This document shows, one piece after another, positions 8,933-18,704 of a stretch of 64,000 nt of DNA. How positions within the stretch are numbered: position 1 is the first letter of the stretch; every line of letters begins with the position of its first letter. The DNA comes from Dehalococcoidia bacterium (GTDB lineage Bacteria > Chloroflexota > Dehalococcoidia > Bin125). The stretch spans positions 1-64,000 of the forward strand of contig JAJDTU010000003.1 in NCBI GenBank assembly GCA_022826965.1. The letters are read 5' to 3'. Below the pieces are notes generated by a model that saw only the letters and a program-made list of their open reading frames with translations, was not told the origin of the DNA and made no database searches. The translations under genes and the position numbers were made by a program.

Positions 8933-10087
8933 CTAGAAGGAGGGCAGTTGCGGACCGAGTCCCAGCCTCACACGGCCCGCGCCCTCTTGCAGACCCCGCC
9001 ATTTTTCGAGCGACGCGCAGATTGCGTGGGCATCCCCCAAGCCGGCTTCGACGGGGTTCGCGCTCGCGTAGAAGGCGCTGCCCATGAGCAGTAGAAGGTC
9101 ACTGAGCAGCGCTCGGGTCTGATCCATGATCCAGAACGACGTGGCGTACATACTCGCCTGTGCAGGCTGGCTCAGGTCGCCGGTCTGAACGTCGGCCCAA
9201 ACCGACTTGGCCATCGCCTGGAGGCCCGCGCTGTAGACCTCGACAGCCGCGGTCGCTTCGCCCAGGCGTTGGTGAAACCTCACTCGGTCGCGCGCGATAA
9301 TCGAACCGGACGTTCGCGCGGCGAGGCGCCGTGCCGTCTCGTCGGTCGCCCGTCTCGAGATCCCGACGAGGATGGCAGCGGACGCAGGTGGACCCATATG
9401 CGCGAGCACCGGGATCCGGAAGACCGGCCTATCGATGACCACCGCCGGCTTAATCGTTGACCGGGTGCGGCCTTCCGGGACGAAGGCGTCCTCCACCGTT
9501 GCGGCGTCGCTGCCGGTCCCGCGCATGGCGCGCGCGGCTGCCCACGTAGATTCGACGGTGAAGTCCGAGGCGGGCAGGATGAACTGGCGTGTGTCCGGCA
9601 GGCCGTCCTGCTCCCGAACCGCGCCCTTCTCGTGGACTTCACCGTGAAACAGTCCCCATGGTGCGTCATTCACGCCGGTCATGAACGGGGCGCGCCCGCT
9701 GGCGCGAAAGCCGCCTTCGACCACCTCCCCACGGATCGTCGTAACACCGGCAAAGCCAAACGGACCGGGCTCAGCGGTGAAGATTGGATCGCGGGCGTCG
9801 GCCGCCAAGCCCGCAGCGGCGCTGCACAGAGCTGCTGAGTTTGCGACGTGCCACGCTGCGGATGGATCCGAATAACCCAACTCTTCGAAGACCGCGATCC
9901 CCTCGGGGAACGCCACCTCGGCGCCGCCGACGTCTCGCGGTGCGATCATGGTGAAGAGTCCTGCGTCGCGCAGTGCCTGCACTACCTCAGGCGCCATGCG
10001 GGCATGTTCGTCGGCCCACGCGCGGCTGGCGTCGATCGTACCTCGCAGATCGCGGGCAGCCGCGACCAGCTCGGTGCTGTTCGCCAC
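8933..10087 (-). CDS. Acyl-CoA-dehydrogenase-fold flavin monooxygenase (DszC/HpaH-like)
   Basis: This protein of 384 residues follows the acyl-CoA dehydrogenase fold: an N-terminal helical domain with DAGLFTMIAPRDVGG and FEELGYSDPSAAWHVAN, a central beta domain with ASGRAPFMTGVNDAPWG, and a C-terminal helical bundle ending in GLGDAHAICASLEKWR. The SxAW and DAHA signatures are typical of the oxygenase subset that uses reduced flavin from a separate reductase (DszC, HpaA/HsaA type) rather than oxidising acyl-CoA. No catalytic Glu of true dehydrogenases is evident. The substrate could be an aromatic or heteroatom compound. The reductase partner is not visible nearby. It converges with the crotonase gene (53 bp apart) and is divergent from an LLM-class oxidoreductase. 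Confidence 0.8.
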   Translation of the reverse strand: MANSTELVAAARDLRGTIDASRAWADEHARMAPEVVQALRDAGLFTMIAPRDVGGAEVAFPEGIAVFEELGYSDPSAAWHVANSAALCSAAAGLAADARDPIFTAEPGPFGFAGVTTIRGEVVEGGFRASGRAPFMTGVNDAPWGLFHGEVHEKGAVREQDGLPDTRQFILPASDFTVESTWAAARAMRGTGSDAATVEDAFVPEGRTRSTIKPAVVIDRPVFRIPVLAHMGPPASAAILVGISRRATDETARRLAARTSGSIIARDRVRFHQRLGEATAAVEVYSAGLQAMAKSVWADVQTGDLSQPAQASMYATSFWIMDQTRALLSDLLLLMGSAFYASANPVEAGLGDAHAICASLEKWRGLQEGAGRVRLGLGPQLPSF

Positions 10088-10248
10088 GATGGCCTCAGAT
10101 CATTGCGGTGTCGGACTGTCAACGGAATCCTCGCCGCGACGGAAATTCTAGTTGACTGAGGCTACGACGGTCGGCGCGACGAACATCCGCGTTTGTCCGC
10201 GGTCACGATCTGGGCAGCAGGCCAGTACGGTAGGAAGAGGAGACGCGG

Positions 10249-11337
10249 GTGGACTACGGCATCGCCTTTCCCTCGTACATTGACGCCTGGCGCGACGTGG
10301 CTGCAGCCGAGGCGGCGGGCTTCACGCATGCCTGGTTCTTTGATTCGCAACTGATCTACAGCGACGTCTACGCCACAATGGCGTTGGCGGCGCAGCACAG
10401 CAGCCGGATCACGCTGGGTACCCTCGTCGCCATCCCAAGCAATCGCATCCCTGCTGTGACCGCGTCCGCGATCGCCACGATCAATTATCTGGCGCCGGGA
10501 CGGGTCATCCTCGGCTTGGGCACGGGTAACACGGGTCGCAACACCATGGGACTGCCCGCCGTGCCCGTAGCGGAGTTCCGCGAGTACACGCAGCAAGTCC
10601 GCGGCTTGCTGCGAGGCGACGAAGTGCTCATCCGAGAGGGCGAACGCGAACGCTGGATCCGGCTGCTGCATCCGGATCGGGGCGGCTTCATCAACATCGA
10701 CGACGCCATCCCCGTCTACCTCGCCGCCAACGGGCCCAAAGCGCTGGCCGCGACGGGCGAACTGGCCGATGGGTGGGTCAGGAACGCGTTCACCCCTCAG
10801 CTCGCCTCGGGATTCGAAGCGATTCGGGCCGCCGCCGCGGCAGCCGGCCGCCCAACCGACAAGCCCTACACAGTCGGTCTGACCAGCGGTTGCGTGCTGC
10901 GCGACGGCGAGTCGCTCACGTCGCCGCGCGTGATCGAACGGGTCGGTCCCGTTGTTATTGGTGGCCTGCACGGTATCTGGGAGTTGCACTATGGCCCGGG
11001 GGCGAACATGGGGCTGCAAGATCCGGACGCCGCGGCCGCGTACCACCGCTACATCGAGGAGTACGGCGATGCCCGCGGCAGCAAGCCTGATCGGCGTTAC
11101 CTAGACGTTCACACCGGGTATGGGGTCTTTCTTAAGCCGCAGGAGGACCAATTCATCGACGAGACCACGGTCGCTGGCACGCTCACCGGCACGCCGGCGC
11201 AGATCATCGAAAGGCTGGAGCAACTGGAAGCGGCCGGCATCGACAACATCGCCATCGTCTGCACGGATGCCGACGGCGCCCGCGACCTGGTCGCCGACTT
11301 CGGACAAGAGATCATCGCCAAACGGTCGCGCACCTAG
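10249..11337 (+). CDS. LLM-class flavin/F420-dependent oxidoreductase
   Basis: This protein of 362 residues is a luciferase-like TIM barrel: DYGIAFPSYIDAW at the start, then ITLGTLVAIPSNR, TINYLAPGRVILGLGTGN, VYLAANGPKALAATGELADGWV, and a C-terminal TPAQIIERLEQLEAAGIDNI helix. The family uses F420 or FMN and includes methylene-H4MPT reductases, alkane and sulfonate monooxygenases and many uncharacterised enzymes. The pattern resembles F420-type members, but the cofactor cannot be fixed from sequence alone. The start is GTG, supported by GAAGAGGAG. It is the first of a plus-strand series (LLM, LLM, haloalkane dehalogenase) with gaps of 268 and 61 bp, perhaps partly co-transcribed. Closest relative in the window: the enzyme at 46065. 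Confidence 0.9.
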   Translation: MDYGIAFPSYIDAWRDVAAAEAAGFTHAWFFDSQLIYSDVYATMALAAQHSSRITLGTLVAIPSNRIPAVTASAIATINYLAPGRVILGLGTGNTGRNTMGLPAVPVAEFREYTQQVRGLLRGDEVLIREGERERWIRLLHPDRGGFINIDDAIPVYLAANGPKALAATGELADGWVRNAFTPQLASGFEAIRAAAAAAGRPTDKPYTVGLTSGCVLRDGESLTSPRVIERVGPVVIGGLHGIWELHYGPGANMGLQDPDAAAAYHRYIEEYGDARGSKPDRRYLDVHTGYGVFLKPQEDQFIDETTVAGTLTGTPAQIIERLEQLEAAGIDNIAIVCTDADGARDLVADFGQEIIAKRSRT

Positions 11338-11605
11338 CGGCGGCGGCGCCCCGGGTCCAGAAGATCAGCAGCACGGCATGCAGGTCTTCAGCGTAGAGCC
11401 GCCTTAGTCGTTGCCGGAGCCGGGCGCGGCATCGGCCGCGCTACGGCGCTCAAGCCCCCGAAAAGCCGGCGCCCGTGTTAGCCCGCGCGACCCGAGGCCG
11501 GGAGATTCGATGTCGTCTCGGAGACGCTACGATTCCCCCGGAAGTGGACGACGAGCCGCCGGTGTCAATCTCCCGGTTGGCGCCGCAGCGAATACGGAGA
11601 TCAAC

Positions 11606-12487
11606 ATGGATGTCGGCATCTTCACTTGGACGAACGCTTCGATAGACCCGGCCGTGTTGGCGAAGCGGGCCGAGGAGCTCGGTTTCGAGTCCTTCTGGGT
11701 GCCGGAACTCCCGATCATCCCCGTTGAGTCGGATCGAGAGTTTCCCACGGACACAATCAGCGGGGTGGACACGACCTCGGCGACGGACCCGTTCGTGGCG
11801 TTGTCCCGGGCATCGGCCGTCACCACCCGGATCAAGATAGGTACCGGGGTCTGCCTGGTACCGGAACACAATCCGTTTCACCTGGCGAAGAAGGTGGCGA
11901 GCCTGGATCAGTTCTCGCGCGGCCGATTTATCTTCGGCATCGGCGCCGGCGGACTCCGAGAGCAGCAGGAGATCATGGGGGCCGACTACGACCACCGCTG
12001 GACCCAGACCCGAGACGCGATGCTGGCGATGAAGCAGCTCTGGACCCAGGACGAGGCGGAGTACCACGGAACCTATTACGACTTCCCGGCGGTCAAGTTG
12101 TTTCCCAAGCCAGCCCAGAAGCCCTACCCACCGGTGTTTCTGGGCGGGACGGCGAAGAATGTGCTCAAGCGAGTCGTTGAATACGGGGACGGCTGGATGC
12201 CCGCCCGAGCGGCCACCATCGTGTCCAAGGACCACGCAGATTTCGTTGACCGGGAGGAAATCGAACGTGGCCGGAAGGAACTGAACGATCTGGCTGAGGC
12301 AGCCGGCCGGGACCCCGCATCGATCCAGGTCCTGGCCTTCGGCGGTCCCCGCCAGTACCGAACGCGCGAAGCCATCGACGCTCTGGCGGAGGCCGGGGCC
12401 GGCCGGGCGACGATTTGGCTGAGAAGCGACACTGAGGGTGGAGCCCTCGAAGAATTGGCGGAACTCGCCGACGAGGTGCTGGACTAA
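11606..12487 (+). CDS. LLM-class flavin/F420-dependent oxidoreductase
   Basis: This LLM enzyme of 293 residues belongs to a different subgroup from its upstream neighbour. It starts MDVGIFTWTNASIDP and contains FESFWVPELPIIP, IKIGTGVCLVPEHNPF, SRGRFIFGIGAGG and a YPPVFLGGTAKNVLKRVVEYG strand. This pattern is common among F420-dependent members annotated as TIGR03619-type. The ATG was chosen because GGAG lies just upstream and the barrel's first strand begins there; the open frame upstream (from about 11411) has no family sequence. Gene order places it directly before a haloalkane dehalogenase (61 bp), suggesting a shared transcript. Its substrate is unknown. Confidence 0.9.
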   Translation: MDVGIFTWTNASIDPAVLAKRAEELGFESFWVPELPIIPVESDREFPTDTISGVDTTSATDPFVALSRASAVTTRIKIGTGVCLVPEHNPFHLAKKVASLDQFSRGRFIFGIGAGGLREQQEIMGADYDHRWTQTRDAMLAMKQLWTQDEAEYHGTYYDFPAVKLFPKPAQKPYPPVFLGGTAKNVLKRVVEYGDGWMPARAATIVSKDHADFVDREEIERGRKELNDLAEAAGRDPASIQVLAFGGPRQYRTREAIDALAEAGAGRATIWLRSDTEGGALEELAELADEVLD

Positions 12488-12548
12488 GAGACCGCGCCGC
12501 GGCAACGGGCCGATTTGAGGAACTGTCGAACAGACTGGAGGCCACACC

Positions 12549-13436
12549 TTGAGCGAAGACACAATCTCTGCTGCCGACTCCCACCCGCGCAAGCGAGTAT
12601 CCGTCGAAGGAACCGAGATCTCCTACGTGGACGTGGGCGACGGGCCGCCCGTGGTCTTCCTGCACGGGAATCCGACCTCGTCTTACCTGTGGCGCAACAT
12701 CATTCCCCATCTGTCCAACTCGGCACGCTGCCTCGCTCCGGACCTCGTGGGTATGGGCGACTCGGGCAAGGCCCCTGACGGCTCCTACCGCTTCGTCGAT
12801 CACCGGCGTTACCTGGACGCCTGGTTCGAGTCCCTCGACTTGAGCGACGCGACATTGGTGGTGCACGACTGGGGTTCTGCTCTGGGCTTCCATTGGGCCT
12901 ACAGGAATCAGGAGCGTGTCAAGGGGCTGGCGTATATGGAAGCGATGGTGCGGCCCTTGACCTGGGACGCATGGCCGGCGGCCGCGCGAGAGCTTTTCCA
13001 GGGCCTGCGCTCCCCCGCCGGCGACGGGATGGTGCTCGAGCAGAACGCATTCGTCGAGTTCATCCTGCCCGCCGGCATGCTGCGCGACCCCAGCGATGAG
13101 GAGATGTCCGTCTACCGGCGTCCCTACACGGAGCCCGGTGAATCCCGCCGCCCGACTCTCACATGGCCGAGGGAGATTCCCTTCGAGGGCGAGCCCGCCG
13201 ACGTGGCGGAAATCGTCGATCAGTACTCCCGCTGGCTGGCTGGGAGCGACGTGCCCAAGCTGTTCATCAACGGAGAGCCCGGATCGATTTTGGCGGGTCC
13301 CCAACGAGAGTTCTGCCGTGCCTGGCCGAATCAGCAGGAAGTGACCGTTCCCGGATTGCATTACATCCAGGAGGATTCTCCCGCCGCAATTGGTCAGGCC
13401 ATCGCCCAGTGGCACGCTGCTCTGTCGCTCGGCTGA
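12549..13436 (+). CDS. dhaA: Haloalkane dehalogenase (HLD-II type)
   Basis: This protein of 295 residues carries the complete haloalkane dehalogenase active site. Asn41 lies in HGNPTSSYLWRN and Trp108 follows the nucleophile Asp107 in VVHDWGSALGFHWA; Asn and Trp bind halide. Glu131 in AYMEAMV is the acid and His271 in GLHYIQEDSP the base. The Asp-His-Glu plus Asn-Trp set, at near-identical numbering, is that of subfamily II (DhaA/LinB). The enzyme would hydrolyse carbon-halogen bonds of haloalkanes to alcohols. The start is TTG, with GGAGG about 8 bp upstream and no better ATG. Epoxide hydrolases share the fold but lack this combination. Some family members are luciferases (Renilla type), so activity should be confirmed. 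It ends 12 bp from a convergent ABC permease gene. Confidence 0.93.
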   Translation: MSEDTISAADSHPRKRVSVEGTEISYVDVGDGPPVVFLHGNPTSSYLWRNIIPHLSNSARCLAPDLVGMGDSGKAPDGSYRFVDHRRYLDAWFESLDLSDATLVVHDWGSALGFHWAYRNQERVKGLAYMEAMVRPLTWDAWPAAARELFQGLRSPAGDGMVLEQNAFVEFILPAGMLRDPSDEEMSVYRRPYTEPGESRRPTLTWPREIPFEGEPADVAEIVDQYSRWLAGSDVPKLFINGEPGSILAGPQREFCRAWPNQQEVTVPGLHYIQEDSPAAIGQAIAQWHAALSLG

Positions 13437-13448
13437 TGGGGACCGGAA

Positions 13449-14432
13449 TCAGACGCCGCGCAAGCGGGGGTCGAGGACATCGCGCAGGGCGTCGCCCAGC
13501 AGGTTGAACGCCATCACCAGGAGCGTGATCGCACCACCGGCGAAGACGCTCTCCCATGGATGAATGTCGAGTTCCCCGCGTCCGGAGGACACCATCCGAC
13601 CCCAGGAGATCTCGCCGCGCGGCCCTGCGCCCAGGAACGAGACCGTCGCTTCGGCCAGGATGTAGGCCCCGATCCCAATCGAGAAGGTGATGATCAACAC
13701 CGCGCCGATGTTGGGCAGCACGTGCCGCAGCATGATGCGCAGATCGGAGGCGCCGATCACGCGGGCCGCCTGGACGTACTCCGATCCGCGCACGGCGAGC
13801 ACCGCCGATCGGATCAGGCGCGCTGCGAAGGGGATCCCGCCGAAGCCGAGGGCGAACACGACGTTGCGCGTGGAAGGCTCCGAGATCTGCACGAGCAGCA
13901 AGATCAAGATCAGGAACGGAAACGCATAGATTGCGTCCATCACGCGCTGGACGATCAAGTCGATCCAGCCCAGGTAGTAGGCGGAGATCACCCCGATGAT
14001 GAGGCCGGCGGCGACGGCGATCAGCGAGGCGCCGAAGCCGATGATCATCGCGAGCTTGGCGCCGTGGATCACGCGGGCGTAGATGTCGCGCCCGAACCTG
14101 TCGGTGCCGAACCAATGATCGCCGCTCGGCGCCTGGTACTGCGCCACCACTCGCGGTGAGCCGATGTCTGGATCCTCGGCGAGCTCGGCGACTGTGGGGT
14201 CGGCCTTGAAGTTCGGATTCTCCGCATCAAAGACGAAGGTCGAGTCGTAGCGGCCCAGCGCTCCGGCGAACAATGCCAGCACGCTGAAGACGAGGACGAT
14301 GACGAGGCCGAAGCCGCCGAGTCTCTTCTGGCGGAAGAAGCGCCCCAGGGCGCGGGATGCGCTCGTAAAGCGCGCCAGCGGCGAGATGCGGTCCTCGAAC
14401 GGCAGAGCTGAGGAGGCGTCGGGAGGTGTCAC
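13449..14432 (-). CDS. Peptide/nickel-type ABC importer permease, DppC-like
   Basis: This membrane protein of 327 residues has an N-terminal helix (LGGFGLVIVLVFSVLALFAG), the periplasmic HWFGTDRFGRDIYARVIHG motif typical of DppC/OppC, and the EAA-type loop ARVIGASDLRIMLRHVLPN that docks to the ATPase. It overlaps the DppB gene by 4 bp (ATG within the upstream stop region), so the two are translationally coupled. With the upstream binding protein it forms an importer of peptide-like or other solutes, but no ATPase gene is present, so energising subunits must be encoded elsewhere. The long loop with FVFDAENPNFKADPTVAEL is larger than in textbook DppC and is periplasmic. Confidence 0.92.
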   Translation of the reverse strand: MTPPDASSALPFEDRISPLARFTSASRALGRFFRQKRLGGFGLVIVLVFSVLALFAGALGRYDSTFVFDAENPNFKADPTVAELAEDPDIGSPRVVAQYQAPSGDHWFGTDRFGRDIYARVIHGAKLAMIIGFGASLIAVAAGLIIGVISAYYLGWIDLIVQRVMDAIYAFPFLILILLLVQISEPSTRNVVFALGFGGIPFAARLIRSAVLAVRGSEYVQAARVIGASDLRIMLRHVLPNIGAVLIITFSIGIGAYILAEATVSFLGAGPRGEISWGRMVSSGRGELDIHPWESVFAGGAITLLVMAFNLLGDALRDVLDPRLRGV

Positions 14433-15388
14433 GCGAGTCTCACACGCGGATCGAGCAGCCCGTAGAGGAGGTCGACGAAGAGGTTGGTGAAGACCACGAC
14501 AAATGCCACGACGAGGACCAGGCCTTCGAGCAACGGCGTGTCACGTAGCGTGATGGCCTGGAAGAGCAGCCGGCCCACACCGGGGACGTTGAACATCTGC
14601 TCGAGCACGATTTGGCTGCCGATTATCGTGGCCACCGTCAGGCCCATGACCGTCAGCACGGGCAGCCAGGCGTTGCGCAGCACGTGGCGCAAGATGATCG
14701 TGCGCTCCGGCAGCCCCTTCGCGCGGGCCGTGACGACGTAGTCCTCCCGCAGCACTTCGAGCATTTGCGAACGCAGCAGCCGCATGGTCGTCGCGGTGCT
14801 CGCGATCCCGCCGGCGAACATGGGGATCAGATACCACTGGAGCGCCAATCGCGGGTCCTCCCACAGATGGGGCTGGCCGTCGACATCGATCTTGAAGAGG
14901 TCCCACTGCAAGACAAGGATCACGCCGATCGAGGCGGTCCAGAAGACCGGCGCGGCGAGGGCGAAGATCGCGCCGCCGCGTAGGAGATAGTCGGGCAACT
15001 GATCCTGCTTGACGGCGCTGATGATGCCGACCGGGATGGCGATCGTGAACCCGACCAGGACGATCAGGACGCCGAGTTCAATGGAGTAGGGCACGGCGCG
15101 GCCGAGCTCGTGCCAGACGGAGCGCTTGGAGCGAAACGACTCGCCGAGGTCGAACTGCACCAGATCCCAGAGGAACGTGCCGTACTGCTCGAATACGGGC
15201 TTGTCCAGCCCGAGAACCGCTTCGGCCCGTGCGATCGCCTCGGGGGTCACGCCGCCCAGGTTCGCGCCGGCGAACTGCTGGGCCGCGAAATTGCCGGGCA
15301 GGACATGCACGGCGAAGAACACCAGCGTCGCCACGATCCAAAGGACGAAGATGTTGAGAATCGCGCGGCGAAGGATGTACTGCTGCAC
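14429..15388 (-). CDS. Peptide/nickel-type ABC importer permease, DppB-like
   Basis: This protein of 319 residues starts MQQYILRRAILNIFVLWIVATLVFF and contains the LGLDKPVFEQYGTFLWDLVQFDLGESF block and the EAA loop TARAKGLPERTIILRHVLRNA, all diagnostic of DppB/OppB permeases, followed by several hydrophobic helices. It lies 105 bp downstream of the binding-protein gene on the same strand and overlaps the DppC gene by 4 bp. The set is a three-gene operon transcribed right to left. The transported solute cannot be deduced from the permease. Confidence 0.92.
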   Translation of the reverse strand: MQQYILRRAILNIFVLWIVATLVFFAVHVLPGNFAAQQFAGANLGGVTPEAIARAEAVLGLDKPVFEQYGTFLWDLVQFDLGESFRSKRSVWHELGRAVPYSIELGVLIVLVGFTIAIPVGIISAVKQDQLPDYLLRGGAIFALAAPVFWTASIGVILVLQWDLFKIDVDGQPHLWEDPRLALQWYLIPMFAGGIASTATTMRLLRSQMLEVLREDYVVTARAKGLPERTIILRHVLRNAWLPVLTVMGLTVATIIGSQIVLEQMFNVPGVGRLLFQAITLRDTPLLEGLVLVVAFVVVFTNLFVDLLYGLLDPRVRLA

Positions 15389-15493
15389 TGGTCCGTTGGC
15401 GGATTCCTAGCGCAAGACGGGGAGAGGGGCCGGGCGGATGCCCCGGTTCGCGTCCCGGCACCCAAGTGATCTCCTCGCCCGGCTCTTCGCCCG

Positions 15494-17512
15494 CTAGATC
15501 GGACGCGGCTCCGGCTCGGGGCGGCCTTCGATGCTCGGATCGTCCGGGTCGATCCAGGAGTCGAGGGCCTGCAGGCTCTCCGACTCGAAGGTGTAGCCCT
15601 CGGTCTCCGACTTCAGCGCCGGGTGCAGGTAGTTCCACGCGACCGTGGGCTCGACGGCGTTGTAGATGATGTGACGACCAAACTGCCCGTTCTCGATGAT
15701 GAAGTCCTGGACTTCACGCACAAGCCCGTTCGCGGTTTCATAGTCGAATTCCTGGATGGCGGCGTCGAGCTTGGCATCGATCTCGTCGGGCTCGCTCACA
15801 CTGAAGTAGTTGCCTGGCGCGTCGGTTTTGAACGCTGCGGCCAGGTCTGCTCTTCCGTCGGGGACCGTCAGGTTGGGAATCCAGGAGAAGAACGTGGTGA
15901 ACGTCTTCTCGAACCAGGCGGGGAAGATCTCACCATAGGTTTGGTTCACGCCTTTGAACTGGTCGGTGCCGAACGCCTGGTTGAACATCTGCGCGACGGC
16001 CTCGGTCGAGCCCGGCCGCGTTGCCTCATAGGCCTCCGAATTGACCCAATCGATGTCGCCCACCTCCGCGCCGCCGGCCGCGCTCCAGAGTTCGTTGGCC
16101 TCTCGCAGGGCCGCATCGCGATCGAGGCCATAAGCCGCGTAGTCGGCGAGCTCTTCCTGCGGAATCGCCCAAGCTTCCTGCACCCATGGCACGGGTCCGC
16201 TGACCTTCCCTAGTCCTTGCGCGAGTTGCTGGATCAGCGCTCGTCGATCGATGGCGAGGTCGATCGCCTTCACCATGCGCGGGTCGGTCCAGGGTTCGAA
16301 GATCCGATTGACGTAAGCGGCAATCGGGAAGGCGCTGCCCTTATAGGTGAGGAAGGTCGAATCCGGGGCCCCTTCATGGATCGACTGGAGTAGCTCCGAG
16401 CCCCCGGTCAGCAACGAGTCGACCTGCTTTTGCTCGAAGGCGATCCGGTAGGCAGTAGGATCCTCGAACGACTGGTTCCAGACCCAGTTGTGCGCCCGAG
16501 GGCCGGGACTGTGGTAGTCCGGGTTGCGAACGGCGGAGATGCTCTCGCCCGGCAGCCACTCGGTGAGGATGTAGGGCCCGGTACCGATCACTTTGTCAGC
16601 GGAAACGTTGACAGCGTCCGGTTCGATGGCGATCAGGAGTTCGGGCTGGCCCATGAGGTTGAACTCATTAGCGAGACCCTGCAGGAATGCTGCATTGGGG
16701 CTGGCCAGGTTGAGCGTCATCGCGCCGGCATCGATGTCGATCGAGTCGATGCTGCTCCAATAGCCCATGCGGCCGAACGCGCCCTCCGTGCCGTCCTGCA
16801 GCAAGCCGGCCTTCTGCCTGTCGATGTTCCACGCGAGGTCTTCGGCGGTCAGCGGGCGCCCCGCGCTGGAGGCGGGATGGTCCGCGCCGGGACCCTCGGC
16901 GTGCCAAATCACACCCTCGCGGAGCTGCAACACGACGGTCTGGCCGTCGGGAGTCTCCCATCCGGAGGCGAGATCGGCGGCGAGTTCGCCCGAGTCCGGA
17001 TTCGCGAATCGCAAGAGCTTCGATTGAATCCGGCCGAGCACACGCAAGACCTCGCTCGACACGCTCTGGCTGGCGTCGGCGGAATCGAAGATGACGGCCG
17101 TGATGTCGACGATCGTGCCGCCGTCGACGGGTGTCTTGTCGAAGCGGGAGACCGCAGCCTGCTCCTCGGCCTGTTGTTGGGCCTGTTCCTGCTGGGTCTG
17201 ATCCTGCGCTTCGACCTGCTGGGCCTGCTGCTCGGCTTGCTGCTGCTGTTGTTCTTGCGAGGCTTGCTGCTGAGCCTGTTGTTGCTGCATGGCCTGCTGT
17301 TGCTGCTGCTCTTGCATGGCCTGCTGCTGTTGCTGGTCCTGCTGCTGAGCCTGCGTGACGGCCTGCGGCTGATCGTCGTCGTCATCGTCGCCGCCGCAGC
17401 CGACCAGGGCCAAGCCGGCCACGCCCACGCCGGCGCGTCCGCTCGCCCGCAGCATCGCACGGCGGGAGATCTTCCGGTCGCGCAGCCTCATCCAGTAGTT
17501 CCGCTCGTTCAT
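15494..17512 (-). CDS. ABC solute-binding lipoprotein with Tat signal and poly-Gln tether
   Basis: This protein of 672 residues is an SBP_bac_5 (DppA/OppA-like) binding protein. The N terminus has a twin-arginine signal (KISRRAML) and a lipobox LALVGC, then a run of Asp, then about 80 residues rich in Gln and Ala, before the binding fold begins near FDKTPVDGGTIVD. Typical fold motifs include TVVLQLREGVIWHA and LTAEDLAWNIDR. It would sit outside the membrane on a lipid anchor and a long hydrophilic tether. The ATG at 17512 was preferred over the upstream GTG/ATG openings because GGAGTG lies about 8 bp before it and the Tat motif follows. The second SBP at 57432 has the same Asp-run and Gln tether. 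The ligand is unknown; the fold also binds opines, nickel and sugars. Confidence 0.9.
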   Translation of the reverse strand: MNERNYWMRLRDRKISRRAMLRASGRAGVGVAGLALVGCGGDDDDDDQPQAVTQAQQQDQQQQQAMQEQQQQQAMQQQQAQQQASQEQQQQQAEQQAQQVEAQDQTQQEQAQQQAEEQAAVSRFDKTPVDGGTIVDITAVIFDSADASQSVSSEVLRVLGRIQSKLLRFANPDSGELAADLASGWETPDGQTVVLQLREGVIWHAEGPGADHPASSAGRPLTAEDLAWNIDRQKAGLLQDGTEGAFGRMGYWSSIDSIDIDAGAMTLNLASPNAAFLQGLANEFNLMGQPELLIAIEPDAVNVSADKVIGTGPYILTEWLPGESISAVRNPDYHSPGPRAHNWVWNQSFEDPTAYRIAFEQKQVDSLLTGGSELLQSIHEGAPDSTFLTYKGSAFPIAAYVNRIFEPWTDPRMVKAIDLAIDRRALIQQLAQGLGKVSGPVPWVQEAWAIPQEELADYAAYGLDRDAALREANELWSAAGGAEVGDIDWVNSEAYEATRPGSTEAVAQMFNQAFGTDQFKGVNQTYGEIFPAWFEKTFTTFFSWIPNLTVPDGRADLAAAFKTDAPGNYFSVSEPDEIDAKLDAAIQEFDYETANGLVREVQDFIIENGQFGRHIIYNAVEPTVAWNYLHPALKSETEGYTFESESLQALDSWIDPDDPSIEGRPEPEPRPI

Positions 17513-18704
17513 GGGCTGCACTCCGACTTCCTGCGTGTGTCTATCGAGACCCATTCGGGTCGTTGCAGGCTACAGAAAACCGGATCAAGTGGTCAGACAC
17601 CGTACTCGCTTGCTTGGAGTTCGCTCGGGTCGACGCTTTGTCCCTCACCGCCGCCTGCGATGACCTGGTGTGGCAGATCGCCGAGCCGGAGGTCGTGAAA
17701 CGTCTGACCGATCCGAAGCCTGAATGGCGCCCGGGAGATCGGCGTCCGGTATCTTCTGCTCTTCGCTCGCCGCGAAGAGGTCGATTCGCGCCATCAAGAG
17801 GTGCGCTGATGCCTCCCTACCGTTCACTCGAACAACGCCAAACCCGGCTCATCCGGGAACCTAGGGCTCCACCTGGAGAACCACCTCCCACAGAAAAGTT
17901 CGCAGTACGGTCTCTTTAGGCCCACCAAACTGGACAAAATCGAGAACCTTCAAGTTGCGGTTCCGGTTGGATGTTTAGCTCCCCGGCGAAACCTCGTGAA
18001 GGGCGACCGGTGATTGATTCGACAGGTTTATCAGGCGAGGAAGCGGATCCCGAGGGCGCCCGGTGTTCCGATCGAGCCTGTTGAAGGCTTAGTACTTTGG
18101 GGCGACTCAACTCCGGACACATCGTTGCCAGGAGGGCCACTTGATGATCACGTGCCAAGTGGGTTCGGAGTGTCTCGGCGATCGACACGACTGAGAGAGT
18201 TCATCACCGTGTTCCAGCCGGCTCTCATGGATATCCTGCCCCTCGTCCTTCCGGCCCGCAAACTGCGGTTGGCAAGCTCTCCCGCGTTCGGGGCCTAGAG
18301 TTCGGGCGCCTTATGCGGATGGCTCTGCCCAGCTTTCCAACTCCCCGGCGGACGGGGATTCATGCACTACGTGGGCATAGAGAACGGCGGCCGATGGCTA
18401 TTGGGATAGCAGCACGCTTCGACTCCGGGTTGTGCCTTCGGAGTGAAGCGCTGACTCCTGGGCACCACGATTCAATCCGCTATCGTCAACGGTCTCGCTG
18501 ATTCGGTGTTCGAACTGCCACGTCCAAGTGTTGGTCGCCGGCCGATGAGCGGCGCAACAGCAGCTGGATGAAGCATGGACGGTCCCGCACGGTTGAGCCT
18601 GTACGCAGGCGACGAGTCTCCCTCGCCCCGGCGGATCAGGTACTGGTCACTTCGCTGCGATACTGCCGCAAGGCCGCATGCCCCGCCAAGAGAGTGTTGG
18701 TCCG
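17513..18704. other. About 1.2 kb without a recognised gene
   Basis: Open frames in both directions are short and lack family features or good ribosome sites. The left end must contain the promoter for the binding-protein operon (leftward) and the right end that of the secreted peptidase gene (rightward), but I cannot assign the elements. No tRNA, repeat or transposon end was recognised. Confidence 0.5.

Noticed and set aside
16430-17698. Plus-strand frame with long Leu runs opposite the Gln-rich lipoprotein, resembling a membrane protein
   Set aside because: Poly-Leu is the antisense reading of CAG/CAA repeats; the minus-strand frame has signal, lipobox and binding fold.
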